Below are positions 15,355-23,591 of a stretch of DNA of 64,000 nt, one piece after another. The stretch is from Arcobacter sp. (GTDB lineage: Bacteria > Campylobacterota > Campylobacteria > Campylobacterales > Arcobacteraceae). The stretch lies in NCBI GenBank assembly GCA_002869565.1, contig PKUJ01000010.1, positions 182,883-246,882 of the forward strand. The letters are read 5' to 3'. Below the pieces are notes generated by a model. The model made no database searches. It was given only the letters and a program-made list of their open reading frames with translations, and had not been told where the DNA came from. The position numbers and the translations under genes are program-made. Every line of letters starts with the position of its first letter. The stretch's first letter is position 1.

Positions 15355-17850
15355 ATGGTAAAAAGGTTTTACGACTCTTATATTTTAAAACATCCAATAA
15401 AAGTTCTTTTTTTGCTATTATTGGGTGTTTGTTTCTTAGGATATTACACTTCAAAACTTGAAATTGACGCTTCTTCTGAAACATTACTTTTAAATGATGA
15501 TAAAGATTTACAGTTTGCTCGAGAAGTTAGTAAAAATTATCACAATCCAAACTTTCTACTTGTAACATATAAACCTAATAGCAATTTACTTTCAGAAGAA
15601 AGTTTAAAAAATCTAAAAAGTTTAAGTGATGAATTTACACAACTAGAAGCAGTAGAATCAGTTACTTCAATTTTAAATGTTCCTTTACTTCAATCACCAG
15701 TTCAAGAATTAACTCAACTTGTAAATAATATAAAAACTCTAAGCGATAAAAATATAGATAAAAATTTAGTAAAAAAAGAGATTTTAGAATCTGAATTATA
15801 TAAAAATAGTCTAGTAAGTGAAGATTTTTCTACAAGTGCAATTGTACTAAATCTTAAAAGTGATAAAAAATATGCACAATTACTAGAAAAGAGAAATGCG
15901 CTTTTAACAAAAAAAAGAAATAAAACTATTTCTAAAGAAGAAGAGAAAGAACTGTCAAAAACTATTCTTGAATTTAAGGCACATAGAGATATTCAAAGAG
16001 TTAAAGAACATGAAAATATTGAAGCCATAAGAGTTATTATAAAAAAATATCAAGGTGAGGCTTCACTGTTTTTAGGTGGAGTAATAATGATTGCCGATGA
16101 TATTATTGGTTTTGTTAAAAATGACCTTTTTATATATGGTTCAACTCTTATTTTTTTAATAATGTTTATACTTTGGGTTATTTTTAGACAAATAATTTGG
16201 ATTATTTTACCTCTTGTAATTTGTACTCTTTCTGTTGTCTCAACAGCAGGAACATTGGGATTATTTGGTTGGGAAGTAACTGTAATATCTTCAAACTTTA
16301 TTGCTCTACAATTAATTATTACAATATCAATTGTTCTGCACCTTGTAGTAAGATATAGAGAACTTAGTGCAAAATATAATAAAGCGAGCCAATATAAATT
16401 AGTAATTAATACTATCCTTTCTAAATTAAACCCATCATTTTTTGCAATTATTACTACAATTGCAGGATTTGGTTCATTGGTTCTTTCAGGTATTCAGCCA
16501 GTTAAGAATTTGGGTTGGATGATGAGTGCTGGTATTGCTATTTCTCTTCTAATAACATTTATTGTTTTTCCTGCTGTTTTAATTATGATGAAAAGAGTAA
16601 ACGCAAGTAAAGAATCACATTTTAAACTTGGTATTATAAGTGGATCAACTTATTTAGTAGAAAAAAAAGGTCCTGCTATTATTATTGGAAGTATTTTAGT
16701 TGTAATTTTTTCTTTAACGGGAGCTTCTAAACTTATTGTTGAAAATAGTTTTATTTCCTATTTAAAAAAATCTACTCAAATATATAAAGGTATGAAAGTA
16801 ATTGATGAAGAACTTGGTGGAACAACACCTCTTGATGTAATTTTAACCTTTGAAAGTGAAAAAGAGACAGTAAAAGAAAAAAAGAAAAAACCTATTGAAG
16901 ATGACTTTGATTCTTTTGAAGATGAGTATGCAAAGTCTGAAAATGATGCGCAATATTGGTTTTCAGTAGATAAAATGAATACTATTATGAAAGTTCACAA
17001 CTATTTAGAGACTATACCTGAAGTAGGAAAAGTTCAATCCCTAGCGACACTTTTAAAACTTGGAAAAATTTTAAATAAAGGTGAAGATTTAGATGGCTTT
17101 AAACTTGCACTTTTATACAATAAGCTTCCACTTGAATATAAACAGATGATTTTAGAACCATATATAAATATAGAAAAAAATCAAGCAAGAGTTACAATGA
17201 GAATTGTAGATTCAAATCCTAAGTTAAGAAGAAATGATTTAGTAAATAAAATTAATCATGATTTAAAAAATATTATAAATGATGATAATGTTGAATATAG
17301 ACTATCAAATTTAATGATTTTATACAATAACATGCTTCAATCACTTTTTGATTCACAAATCAAAACCTTAGGATTTGTAGTTGGTATTTTATTTATAATG
17401 TTCTTGATTTTATTTAGATCATTTACTATTGCATCTATTGCAATTTTAGCAAATATGATTCCAATTTCAATCATTTTTGGAATTATGGGTTGGCTAAATA
17501 TTCCTCTTGATATTATGACAATAACAATTGCAGCAATTTCAATTGGAATTGGAGTTGATGATACAATTCATTATATTCATAGATTTTATGAAGAGTATAA
17601 AAAAGATCACGACTATTTAAATGCTATGAAAAGATCTCATGAGAGTATTGGATATGCAATGTTTTATACTTCATTAGTAGTTATTGTTGGTTTTTCAATT
17701 TTGGTTTTATCAAATTTAATACCTACAATTTATTTTGGTCTATTAACAGTTATTGTTATGATAACAATTTTAGCTTCCGCCCTACTTTTACTACCAAAAC
17801 TTTTAATAACTTTTAAACCTTATGGACAAAAGGAAAAAACTCATGTTTGA
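15355..17850 (+). CDS. MMPL/RND-superfamily lipid transporter
   Basis: An 831-residue inner-membrane protein with two similar halves. Each half has one N-terminal membrane helix (about 13-30, and about 440-460), a large periplasmic domain, then five helices (about 255-415, and about 665-820). Motifs GIGVDDTIHYIHRF and VLHLVVRYREL lie on the fourth helix of each half, as in hydrophobe exporters of the RND superfamily. A charged insert (about 500-530, rich in K, E and D) interrupts the second periplasmic domain. With MlaA and MlaC it probably forms a lipid transport route across the envelope; direction is unknown. Confidence 0.82.
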   Translation: MVKRFYDSYILKHPIKVLFLLLLGVCFLGYYTSKLEIDASSETLLLNDDKDLQFAREVSKNYHNPNFLLVTYKPNSNLLSEESLKNLKSLSDEFTQLEAVESVTSILNVPLLQSPVQELTQLVNNIKTLSDKNIDKNLVKKEILESELYKNSLVSEDFSTSAIVLNLKSDKKYAQLLEKRNALLTKKRNKTISKEEEKELSKTILEFKAHRDIQRVKEHENIEAIRVIIKKYQGEASLFLGGVIMIADDIIGFVKNDLFIYGSTLIFLIMFILWVIFRQIIWIILPLVICTLSVVSTAGTLGLFGWEVTVISSNFIALQLIITISIVLHLVVRYRELSAKYNKASQYKLVINTILSKLNPSFFAIITTIAGFGSLVLSGIQPVKNLGWMMSAGIAISLLITFIVFPAVLIMMKRVNASKESHFKLGIISGSTYLVEKKGPAIIIGSILVVIFSLTGASKLIVENSFISYLKKSTQIYKGMKVIDEELGGTTPLDVILTFESEKETVKEKKKKPIEDDFDSFEDEYAKSENDAQYWFSVDKMNTIMKVHNYLETIPEVGKVQSLATLLKLGKILNKGEDLDGFKLALLYNKLPLEYKQMILEPYINIEKNQARVTMRIVDSNPKLRRNDLVNKINHDLKNIINDDNVEYRLSNLMILYNNMLQSLFDSQIKTLGFVVGILFIMFLILFRSFTIASIAILANMIPISIIFGIMGWLNIPLDIMTITIAAISIGIGVDDTIHYIHRFYEEYKKDHDYLNAMKRSHESIGYAMFYTSLVVIVGFSILVLSNLIPTIYFGLLTVIVMITILASALLLLPKLLITFKPYGQKEKTHV

Positions 17851-18037
17851 GCAACATCTTCAATGTCCTTACTGTAGACAAGCGATAACTATCCTTCTTG
17901 ATACAGGAATTGATGGTTATGCCTCTGTTATTGATGATTGTGAAGTATGCTGTAGACCTATAGATATAGATTATTATGTTGAAGAAGGAGAAGTCACTAC
18001 TTTTTCTTATAATTCAATTGAAGGAAATGAATTTTAA
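17843..18037 (+). CDS. CPXCG-motif cysteine-rich small protein
   Basis: A 64-residue protein with two paired-cysteine motifs, CPYC near the N-terminus and CEVCC about 30 residues later, the pattern of the CPXCG small zinc-ribbon family. The start at 17843 is chosen over an in-frame ATG at 17822 because AAAGGAAAAA lies just upstream and the shorter form begins MFEQHLQCPYC as in relatives. It overlaps the end of the MMPL gene by 8 bp, and its stop overlaps the next start by 1 bp. Function unknown. Confidence 0.72.
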   Translation: MFEQHLQCPYCRQAITILLDTGIDGYASVIDDCEVCCRPIDIDYYVEEGEVTTFSYNSIEGNEF

Positions 18038-18603
18038 TGAATATTGCAATATATTGTGGTTCATCATTTGGAAACGACCCGATTTTTGAATCCCATGCTA
18101 AAAATATGATTCAAGCCTTATATAAAAAAGATGCAACCATAGTTTATGGTGGTAGTAAAGCAGGGATTATGGGAACAATTTCCAAAGAAGCTATTTCTCT
18201 AAATATGAAAGTGTTAGGAGTCATTACTCATAAGTTAATAGATAAAGAAATCTTAAATCCAAATATAACAAAAATTTACACTGTAAGTAATATCCGTGAA
18301 CGAAAAGCTAAAATGGAAGAGCTATCAGATGCTTTTATTGGCTTTCCTGGCGGATTTGGGACAATAGAAGAACTAAGTGAAGTATTTACTTCTATACAAA
18401 TAGGAATACATAAAAAGCCTTGTGCACTGTACAATTTAAATGGATATTATGATAAACTCGTCGAATTTTTCCAATCTTGCGTAGATCAAGGATTTATAAA
18501 ACAATCCCATCTTGATGCAATTATTGTAAGTGATGATATAGAATATATTTACAACTCTTTTGTAAATTATAAGGCTCCTAAAAATAAATGGGAAATTTCT
18601 TGA
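18037..18603 (+). CDS. LOG-family protein (cytokinin riboside 5'-monophosphate phosphoribohydrolase-like)
   Basis: A 188-residue Rossmann-fold protein of the TIGR00730/LOG class. GGSKAGIMG lies near residue 47 and the family signature PGGFGTIEE near 106. Members hydrolyse nucleoside 5'-monophosphates to base and ribose 5-phosphate. A second LOG protein is encoded at 58053-58676; this one is the shorter, plant LOG-like type. It closes the mlaA operon. The physiological substrate in bacteria is uncertain. Confidence 0.82.
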   Translation: MNIAIYCGSSFGNDPIFESHAKNMIQALYKKDATIVYGGSKAGIMGTISKEAISLNMKVLGVITHKLIDKEILNPNITKIYTVSNIRERKAKMEELSDAFIGFPGGFGTIEELSEVFTSIQIGIHKKPCALYNLNGYYDKLVEFFQSCVDQGFIKQSHLDAIIVSDDIEYIYNSFVNYKAPKNKWEIS

Positions 18604-18655
18604 CATATTAATTTTTTATTAACCTTTTGTTTTTATATCATTAATTGTGTTCTAT

Positions 18656-18661
18656 TATAAT
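18656..18661 (+). promoter_or_regulatory. -10 box for candidate small RNA
   Basis: TATAAT at 18656-18661 in a T-rich context; transcription would start near 18668 and end at the hairpin 56 bp further on. There is no open reading frame between. Confidence 0.5.
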
Positions 18662-18667
18662 TATCTT

Positions 18668-18756
18668 ATCAAATAGGTAACCGCGAATTACTTATAGAAT
18701 TTTTGCGAATAAGTTCTCCTCGAAACAGAGCTCCTCTCCTGCTCTGTTTATTTTCT
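18668..18756 (+). ncRNA. Candidate trans-acting small RNA with CUCCU motifs
   Basis: A free-standing unit of about 89 nt in a 294-bp gap: -10 TATAAT upstream, an internal 6-bp stem (ACTTAT 18690-18695 with ATAAGT 18709-18714), a single-stranded TTCTCCTCG, and a terminator hairpin whose loop reads TCCTCTCCT. Two CTCCT blocks therefore lie unpaired, one before and one within the terminator loop. CTCCT is the complement of the ribosome-binding core AGGAG. Small RNAs of other bacteria use exposed C/U-rich loops in this way (for example Helicobacter RepG). It is not SRP RNA, tmRNA or 6S RNA by motif. The 5' end is inferred. Confidence 0.5.
18723..18756 (+). terminator. Intrinsic terminator with pyrimidine loop
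   Basis: Perfect 9-bp stem AAACAGAGC (18723-18731) with GCTCTGTTT (18741-18749), a 9-nt loop TCCTCTCCT, then ATTTTCT. It is the most GC-rich hairpin nearby and lies 120 bp past the LOG stop, so it more probably ends its own short transcript than the mlaA operon. Confidence 0.75.
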
Positions 18757-18773
18757 AAAAATTGTTACGAATT

Positions 18774-18799
18774 TCACATATATCACATTAATTTCACAT
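18774..18799. repeat. Three TCACAT repeats upstream of the two-repeat protein gene
   Basis: TCACAT occurs at 18774-18779, 18783-18788 and 18794-18799; the outer two are 20 bp apart and sit in the identical decamer ATTTCACATA. They lie about 50-75 bp upstream of a TATAAT at 18849-18854 that fits the promoter of the gene at 18898. The phasing near two helical turns suggests a protein-binding array; the protein is unknown. Confidence 0.35.
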
Positions 18800-18897
18800 A
18801 AAAGTTATATAATTATTACATAATTATACTAATGATAATTTTTTTTAGTATAATTTATTTATAAAATTTGTCAGATAAATGAAAGGTATAATTTTAT

Positions 18898-19305
18898 ATG
18901 AAAAGACTTGATAATACTCAAAAAGAATTATTACTTACAAACTTAGACGAAGATGGAAAATTATCTTGTTTAAAAGCTTTTAAAGTTGCTAGACTAATTG
19001 GAATGAAACCAAGAGATATGGACGAAATTACAAAATCTTTAGATATTAAAATTACTAATTGTGAACTTGGAGTATTTGGAAAATTAAACTTTTCAGAACT
19101 TGAAGATAATATTTATGATAAACTTTCTAAAAGTTTTGCACATGATAAAAAAATTGATTGTGAAATTGCTTGGCATACGGCAAGAGATAAAGGCTCAAGT
19201 TTAAAAAAAGTTGGCTCAACTATAAATAATTCTGATATCAAAGTTAGACATTGTCAACTTGGATGCTTTTACGATGAAGAGTTTGAAAAATACGACGACA
19301 ATTAA
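18898..19305 (+). CDS. Protein of two similar halves with C-x2-LG-x-F motifs; function unknown
   Basis: A 135-residue soluble protein built from two copies of a unit of about 60 residues. The first reads GKLSCLKAFKVARLIG followed by DIKITNCELGVFG; the second KKIDCEIAWHTARDKG followed by DIKVRHCQLGCFY. Each unit thus has a leading Cys, a helical stretch and a closing I-K-[IV]-x2-C-[EQ]-LG-x-F. I recall similar single-unit proteins in anaerobic Proteobacteria but cannot name a function. The paired cysteines could hold a metal or form disulfides. It is monocistronic, with its own promoter. Confidence 0.7.
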   Translation: MKRLDNTQKELLLTNLDEDGKLSCLKAFKVARLIGMKPRDMDEITKSLDIKITNCELGVFGKLNFSELEDNIYDKLSKSFAHDKKIDCEIAWHTARDKGSSLKKVGSTINNSDIKVRHCQLGCFYDEEFEKYDDN

Positions 19306-19369
19306 TATCTTCATTTAATCTATTCACTAACTTATTTTTGTATACTTTCAAAAAAATTGAAAGGCTATC

Positions 19370-20008
19370 TTGAAAAAATATATTCTTTTTGATAATGATG
19401 GAGTCCTCGTTGAGACTGAGAAATGGTACTTTGAAGCAAATGTAAAAGCATTGTCAGAGATTAATATTAAACTTGAAGAAGAAGTTTATATGGAAATTAT
19501 GGCTAGAGGTGGGACAGCATGGGAAGTTGCACAAAAACAAGGTATATCTAAAGAAACTATAGATAAAAAAAGATTTCAAAGAGATCTCTACTATCAAGAA
19601 TTTTTAAAAACAAAAAATATAGAAATATCAGGCGTAAAAGAAATATTAACTAAACTATCAAAAAAATATAAAATGGCAATAATTACAACATCAAGAAGAG
19701 TCGATTTTGATTTAATTCATAAAGATAGAGGTATTGTTGATTTTATGGATTTTACACTTTGTGTAGAAGAGTATAAAAGAGCAAAGCCATTTCCTGATCC
19801 ATATTTAGCTGGACTTAAAAAATTTAATGCAAAAAAAGAAGAAGCTATAGTAATTGAAGATTCTCAAAGAGGGCTAATTTCTGCATACAAGGCAGGAATA
19901 CAATGTGCCGTTGTAAAAAATGAATTTACAAAAACACATGATTTTTCAAAAGCAAATTTTTATATTGATAATCTAAACGAATTAGAAAATTTACTTTCTA
20001 CTCTTTAG
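19370..20008 (+). CDS. HAD-superfamily hydrolase, phosphoglycolate phosphatase / beta-phosphoglucomutase type
   Basis: A 212-residue HAD enzyme with motif I DNDGVLV (D8 nucleophile, D10 acid), motif II TTS near residue 103, the motif III lysine around 139, and motif IV VIEDSQRG near 163. The cap is the alpha-helical C1 type. Start is TTG at 19370; no in-frame ATG gives a complete motif I. It phosphatases or isomerises a small phosphate ester; the substrate cannot be told. Its end overlaps the convergent aminotransferase by 18 bp. Confidence 0.82.
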   Translation: MKKYILFDNDGVLVETEKWYFEANVKALSEINIKLEEEVYMEIMARGGTAWEVAQKQGISKETIDKKRFQRDLYYQEFLKTKNIEISGVKEILTKLSKKYKMAIITTSRRVDFDLIHKDRGIVDFMDFTLCVEEYKRAKPFPDPYLAGLKKFNAKKEEAIVIEDSQRGLISAYKAGIQCAVVKNEFTKTHDFSKANFYIDNLNELENLLSTL

Positions 20009-21109
20009 ATATTTTTTCAACCTTTTAATACCCTCTTTCATGTGTTTTATATCTCTTGTATATGCAAATCTAAGGTATTGATTAGTCTTATTCGACCCAA
20101 AGTCTATTCCTGGAGTTGTAGCTATATGAATTTCTTCTAATAACTCTTTTGCAAAAGAAAAACTATCATTTGTATATTTTGAAACATCTGCCCAAAGATA
20201 AAAAGCTCCATCTGGTTTAGCATCAACTTTAAAAATATCATTTAATTCTTTATATAAATAATCCCTTCTATCTTTAAAAGTCTCTTTTACTTCTGCTAAA
20301 TACTCATCATCAAAGGCTTCAAGTGCACCATATTGAGATAATGTAGGAGCTGAAATAAAAATATTTTGTGCAATAATCTCTGCTTCTCTGCTTAAATGTT
20401 TTGGAACAATTATCCATCCAAGTCTAAGACCTGGCATACAATAATATTTTGAAAAACCGTTTATAACAAAAACACTCTTTGAAAATTCCAAAGCGGTACT
20501 AGCCTCTTTTTCATAAACTAAACCGTGATATAACTCATCAGAAATAAAGGCAATACCATTATCATCACAATAATTTATTATCTCTTTTAAATTATCTTTG
20601 TCATAAATATTTCCAGTTGGATTGGAAGGAGAAGATATTTGTAGTGCATTTATTTCTTCTTTTTTTAGATGTTCAATATTTAATTGATAATCACAAGACT
20701 TATCAATATTCATAAAAACTGGTTCTATATCTAACATTTGTGCAAAATTTTTATAACATGGATATGAAGGATCACTTAATCCTAATCTTTCTTTATGTTT
20801 TAAAGTTAAAGTATATGCAACCAAAAAAGCTCCAGAAGTTCCAGGAGTAAGTAAAACTTGGGAAGAATCTATTTTTACACCATAAGTTTTTTTATAATGT
20901 TTAACTATTTTTTCACGTAACTCTAAAAGTCCCAAACTTTCTGTATAAGCAAATTTATCATCTTTTAGTGCTTTTTTAAGACTTTTTTTTACTTTTGGAC
21001 TGGGATTTAAATCAGGTTGCCCTATTTCAAAGTGAATTGTGTCATCGTATTTTAAAGCATCTCTTACAATATCCATTACTATAAAAGACTTCATTTTTTC
21101 ATATCTCAT
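19991..21109 (-). CDS. Class I/II PLP-dependent aminotransferase
   Basis: A 372-residue fold-type I aminotransferase of the aspartate/aromatic group. The PLP lysine is K221 in NGFSKYYCMPG, followed by the phosphate and carboxylate arginines around GLRLGW (R229). N163 in SNPTG and D192 in ISDELYHG are the usual cofactor contacts. It transfers an amino group between an amino acid and a 2-oxo acid; specificity is not evident. The N-terminus RYEKMKSFIVMDIV is typical of the family. No operon partners. Confidence 0.85.
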   Translation of the reverse strand: MRYEKMKSFIVMDIVRDALKYDDTIHFEIGQPDLNPSPKVKKSLKKALKDDKFAYTESLGLLELREKIVKHYKKTYGVKIDSSQVLLTPGTSGAFLVAYTLTLKHKERLGLSDPSYPCYKNFAQMLDIEPVFMNIDKSCDYQLNIEHLKKEEINALQISSPSNPTGNIYDKDNLKEIINYCDDNGIAFISDELYHGLVYEKEASTALEFSKSVFVINGFSKYYCMPGLRLGWIIVPKHLSREAEIIAQNIFISAPTLSQYGALEAFDDEYLAEVKETFKDRRDYLYKELNDIFKVDAKPDGAFYLWADVSKYTNDSFSFAKELLEEIHIATTPGIDFGSNKTNQYLRFAYTRDIKHMKEGIKRLKKYLKSRK

Positions 21110-21451
21110 TAAATATCCTATAAATTAAAGGAGATAATTATATCTAAGTTCAAATAAGTAAGTGATTTTATAAAAAAGGAGTATAACACAACGAAACTAA
21201 CTTAAGCGAAGGAGAAGAATTAATACTTATGAGTTAGCTTCTATTGCGTCTTTTGGCTGTGTATTTGTACATCAAATCTTTTAATGTACTGGAAGTATAT
21301 AACAATAGCCTTAAACATTTTTATGTAAAAAAAACAAATAGGAGTTTTTTAGTCTTATTTAAGTTTGAGGATAATTTTTATCAATTAGAATCACTTTACT
21401 TAGTTATGTGTAATATTTTGTTAGTATTTCATATATTATATAAGGAACACT
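21110..21451. other. Gap with a possible structured element; no convincing gene
   Basis: These 342 bp separate the aminotransferase from the gene at 21452. Inverted segments GAAACTAACT (21193-21202) and AGTTAGCTTC (21232-21241) pair with one mismatch, and ACACA (21186-21190) pairs with TGTGT (21258-21262) outside them, giving a possible branched hairpin of about 77 nt. A TTG-initiated open frame (21244-21480) exists but has no ribosome site, runs into the next gene and looks non-coding. I could not match the fold to a known riboswitch on either strand. Confidence 0.3.
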
Positions 21452-22198
21452 ATGCAATATTTTGGAATTTTAGAAACTAAATATGAAGAATTGTTTGTAA
21501 CTTCAAGTTTTATGTACTTTAATAGAGAAGAGGAAACAATCACAGCAAAAGAATTAAAACAATTAATTAAAACAAATAAAGATAGAAAAAAAAATATTGC
21601 GGGAACAATATTTTTATATAATCCAATCGTAACTCCAGTTGGATTTGATTCAAACAAGATTTTATTAGAACAAGACTTTGATCAATTTGGAGAATATATT
21701 GAATTAAAATCTGAAAACTACATCACTACTTTTAAACAAGCAATGGCTAAACAATGTGAAGGTAAACTTGTAGAGATTAAAAATCTATTTAATCTAAATG
21801 AAGAGCATATAGACGCATCTCAACTTTTAATGAAATTTAATTCTGATTTGGAAACATATAACTCAGCACAAAATACAGAGTTTGATAGAGATATAATGTA
21901 TTTAGATGCTCAAAACATTATACCAGCAGGTAAGTTTGTATTTTTTGCATGGGGAGAAAAAATCAATCCGAAAGAGTTTCCATATATAAATGATTATGCA
22001 AGATTAATATTTGATAGAACGGTACAAATGGGTAAAAAAGTCGCATTTGTTTATAAAAAAGAAAAAACATTGGATGGGTCAATCGAATATTTACAATTTG
22101 CATCTCCAACGCAGTATTCTAAATATAAACATGCAATTAACCACTCAATTAAAAAATCATTTGAGACAAATCCACCCATACCAATAGGTTATGAGTAA
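21452..22198 (+). CDS. Uncharacterised 248-residue protein
   Basis: I do not recognise this protein. It lacks a signal peptide and membrane segments, so it is probably cytoplasmic. The sequence is a regular alpha/beta mix: NIAGTIFLYNPIVTPVG near 50-66, a helical acidic middle (90-140), and IPAGKFVFFAWGE near 157-169, a strand-turn that recalls DUF1643 proteins but too weakly to assign. The ATG follows an AAGGAA ribosome site. It stands alone between a long spacer and the ferritin-like gene. Confidence 0.65.
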   Translation: MQYFGILETKYEELFVTSSFMYFNREEETITAKELKQLIKTNKDRKKNIAGTIFLYNPIVTPVGFDSNKILLEQDFDQFGEYIELKSENYITTFKQAMAKQCEGKLVEIKNLFNLNEEHIDASQLLMKFNSDLETYNSAQNTEFDRDIMYLDAQNIIPAGKFVFFAWGEKINPKEFPYINDYARLIFDRTVQMGKKVAFVYKKEKTLDGSIEYLQFASPTQYSKYKHAINHSIKKSFETNPPIPIGYE

Positions 22199-22272
22199 GA
22201 AAGTATTTTCTTAAATTGACTTTATTTATTTAGTGTGATATTATTTTATAAAACAAATCAAAGGAAGAGAAT

Positions 22273-22740
22273 ATGAATGTTTACGAATATGCTATGAAAG
22301 TTGAAAAAGAAGGTGAAGCCTACTATCGAGAAATGGCTGCTGCAGCGACAAACAGTGGTTTAAAAAGAATTTTTACTATGCTTGCAGATGAAGAAGTTAA
22401 ACATTACAATGTTTTCAAAAATATGATGAAAAAAGAGGATATGGATTTAAAAGATTTAGATTTGATTACTGATACTAAAACTATTTTCCAAACTCTTGCA
22501 GATGAAAAAGATAATGTTACTTTTGATGCAGATCAAGTTCAATTCTATAAAGATGCAATTACAAGAGAAAAAGATTCTCATGATTTTTATGCTGAAAAAG
22601 CTGAAGAATTAGATAATGAGAAACAAAAGAAAATTTTTCTACATGTTGCAAAAGAAGAAATTAAACATAGACAAATTCTTGAAGAAATTGTTACATTCCT
22701 TGAAGAGCCAGCTGACTGTGTTGCTAGCGCAGAATTCTAG
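22273..22740 (+). CDS. Ferritin-like diiron protein, rubrerythrin type without rubredoxin domain
   Basis: A 155-residue four-helix protein. Two ExxH helices are present: EEVKHY (about 46-51) and EEIKHRQ (about 132-138), with further glutamates in KEGEAYYREM and REKDSHDFY on the partner helices. That is the diiron set of the rubrerythrin family. The C-terminal rubredoxin iron site is absent; the last residues carry a lone cysteine. Such proteins remove peroxide or store iron. Strong AAGGAAGAG ribosome site. Monocistronic, followed by a hairpin. Confidence 0.82.
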   Translation: MNVYEYAMKVEKEGEAYYREMAAAATNSGLKRIFTMLADEEVKHYNVFKNMMKKEDMDLKDLDLITDTKTIFQTLADEKDNVTFDADQVQFYKDAITREKDSHDFYAEKAEELDNEKQKKIFLHVAKEEIKHRQILEEIVTFLEEPADCVASAEF

Positions 22741-22756
22741 AAATAAATTTAATAAT

Positions 22757-22785
22757 ATATAGAGCTTAAATCTTGAGCTCTATAT
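22757..22785. terminator. Hairpin after ferritin-like gene
   Basis: ATATAGAGCT (22757-22766) pairs with AGCTCTATAT (22776-22785) around a 9-nt loop, 17 bp past the stop codon. The T-run afterwards is weak (TAAAC), so termination efficiency is uncertain. Confidence 0.55.
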
Positions 22786-22955
22786 TAAACTATCAATAAT
22801 ACAATTTAAAACTCACTTATATAAAAATCTTATAATCTCATAATATGAAACTTCTCTAAATTAGTTTTAAAATAAATACTTTATTAAAAAATTTAAGTGT
22901 AAAATTTTTCTAATAAGAGAAGATTATTCTTTTTCTCAAAAACTAAGGAGTTATT

Positions 22956-23516
22956 ATGTCAAAAGTATTAATTTTAACTGGTGATTTTGTTGAAGATTAT
23001 GAAATGATGGTACCATTTCAATGTCTTAAAATGTTAGGACATGAAGTAGATGCAGTATGCCCAGATAAAAAAGCTGGAGAGCAGATAAAAACTGCAATTC
23101 ATGATTTTGAAGGTGACCAAACTTACACAGAAAAGCCAGGTCATAACTTTACATTAAATGCATCTTTTGATGAAATAGATGAATCAAAATATGATGCACT
23201 CTTAATTCCAGGAGGAAGAGCTCCTGAATATATTAGATTAAATCCAAGAGTTATTGAAATTGTTCAAAATTTTAATAATGCTAATAAACCTATAGCTTCA
23301 GTTTGTCATGGTATTCAAGTTTTAGTAGCAGCAAATGTTGTTACAGACAAAACATGCTCTTGTTATCCTGCATGTGCACCAGATTTAGCTTTACATGGGG
23401 CAACATGGGCTGATATTGGATTTGAGAGTGCAATTGTCGATGGAAACTTAGTTACAGCTGCTGCCTGGCCTGCACACCCTGAATGGCTTGCAAAATTTAA
23501 CGAGCTTCTAAAATAA
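22956..23516 (+). CDS. DJ-1/PfpI-family protein
   Basis: A 186-residue class I glutamine amidotransferase-like protein. The nucleophile elbow is ASVCHG with C117 followed by H118, and the conserved acid is within DFVEDYE near residue 14. PGGRAPEY near 86-93 is the PfpI loop. Members act as glyoxalase III-type deglycases or chaperones, or have unknown roles. AAGGAG precedes the ATG. Monocistronic and closed by a strong terminator; it is followed by an IclR regulator gene. Confidence 0.82.
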   Translation: MSKVLILTGDFVEDYEMMVPFQCLKMLGHEVDAVCPDKKAGEQIKTAIHDFEGDQTYTEKPGHNFTLNASFDEIDESKYDALLIPGGRAPEYIRLNPRVIEIVQNFNNANKPIASVCHGIQVLVAANVVTDKTCSCYPACAPDLALHGATWADIGFESAIVDGNLVTAAAWPAHPEWLAKFNELLK

Positions 23517-23524
23517 ATTTCACT

Positions 23525-23566
23525 ACTAGATATACAGAGTTTAAATCTTTTGTATATCTAGTTTTG
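23525..23566 (+). terminator. Intrinsic terminator after DJ-1-like gene
   Basis: A perfect 12-bp stem ACTAGATATACA (23525-23536) with TGTATATCTAGT (23551-23562), a 14-nt loop, then TTTG. It starts 8 bp past the stop codon. Confidence 0.75.
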
Positions 23567-23591
23567 TTAAAATAAAATAAAAAGAGTATTC

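Noticed and set aside
21186-21280. c-di-GMP (GEMM) riboswitch on the minus strand
   Set aside because: A stretch reading CACAGCC and GACGCAA recalls the motif, but the expected GCAAACC, tetraloop and second stem are missing.
21244-21480. TTG-initiated open frame of 78 codons upstream of the unknown gene at 21452
   Set aside because: No ribosome site, unusual hydrophobic composition, and it overlaps the start of a better-supported gene in another frame.
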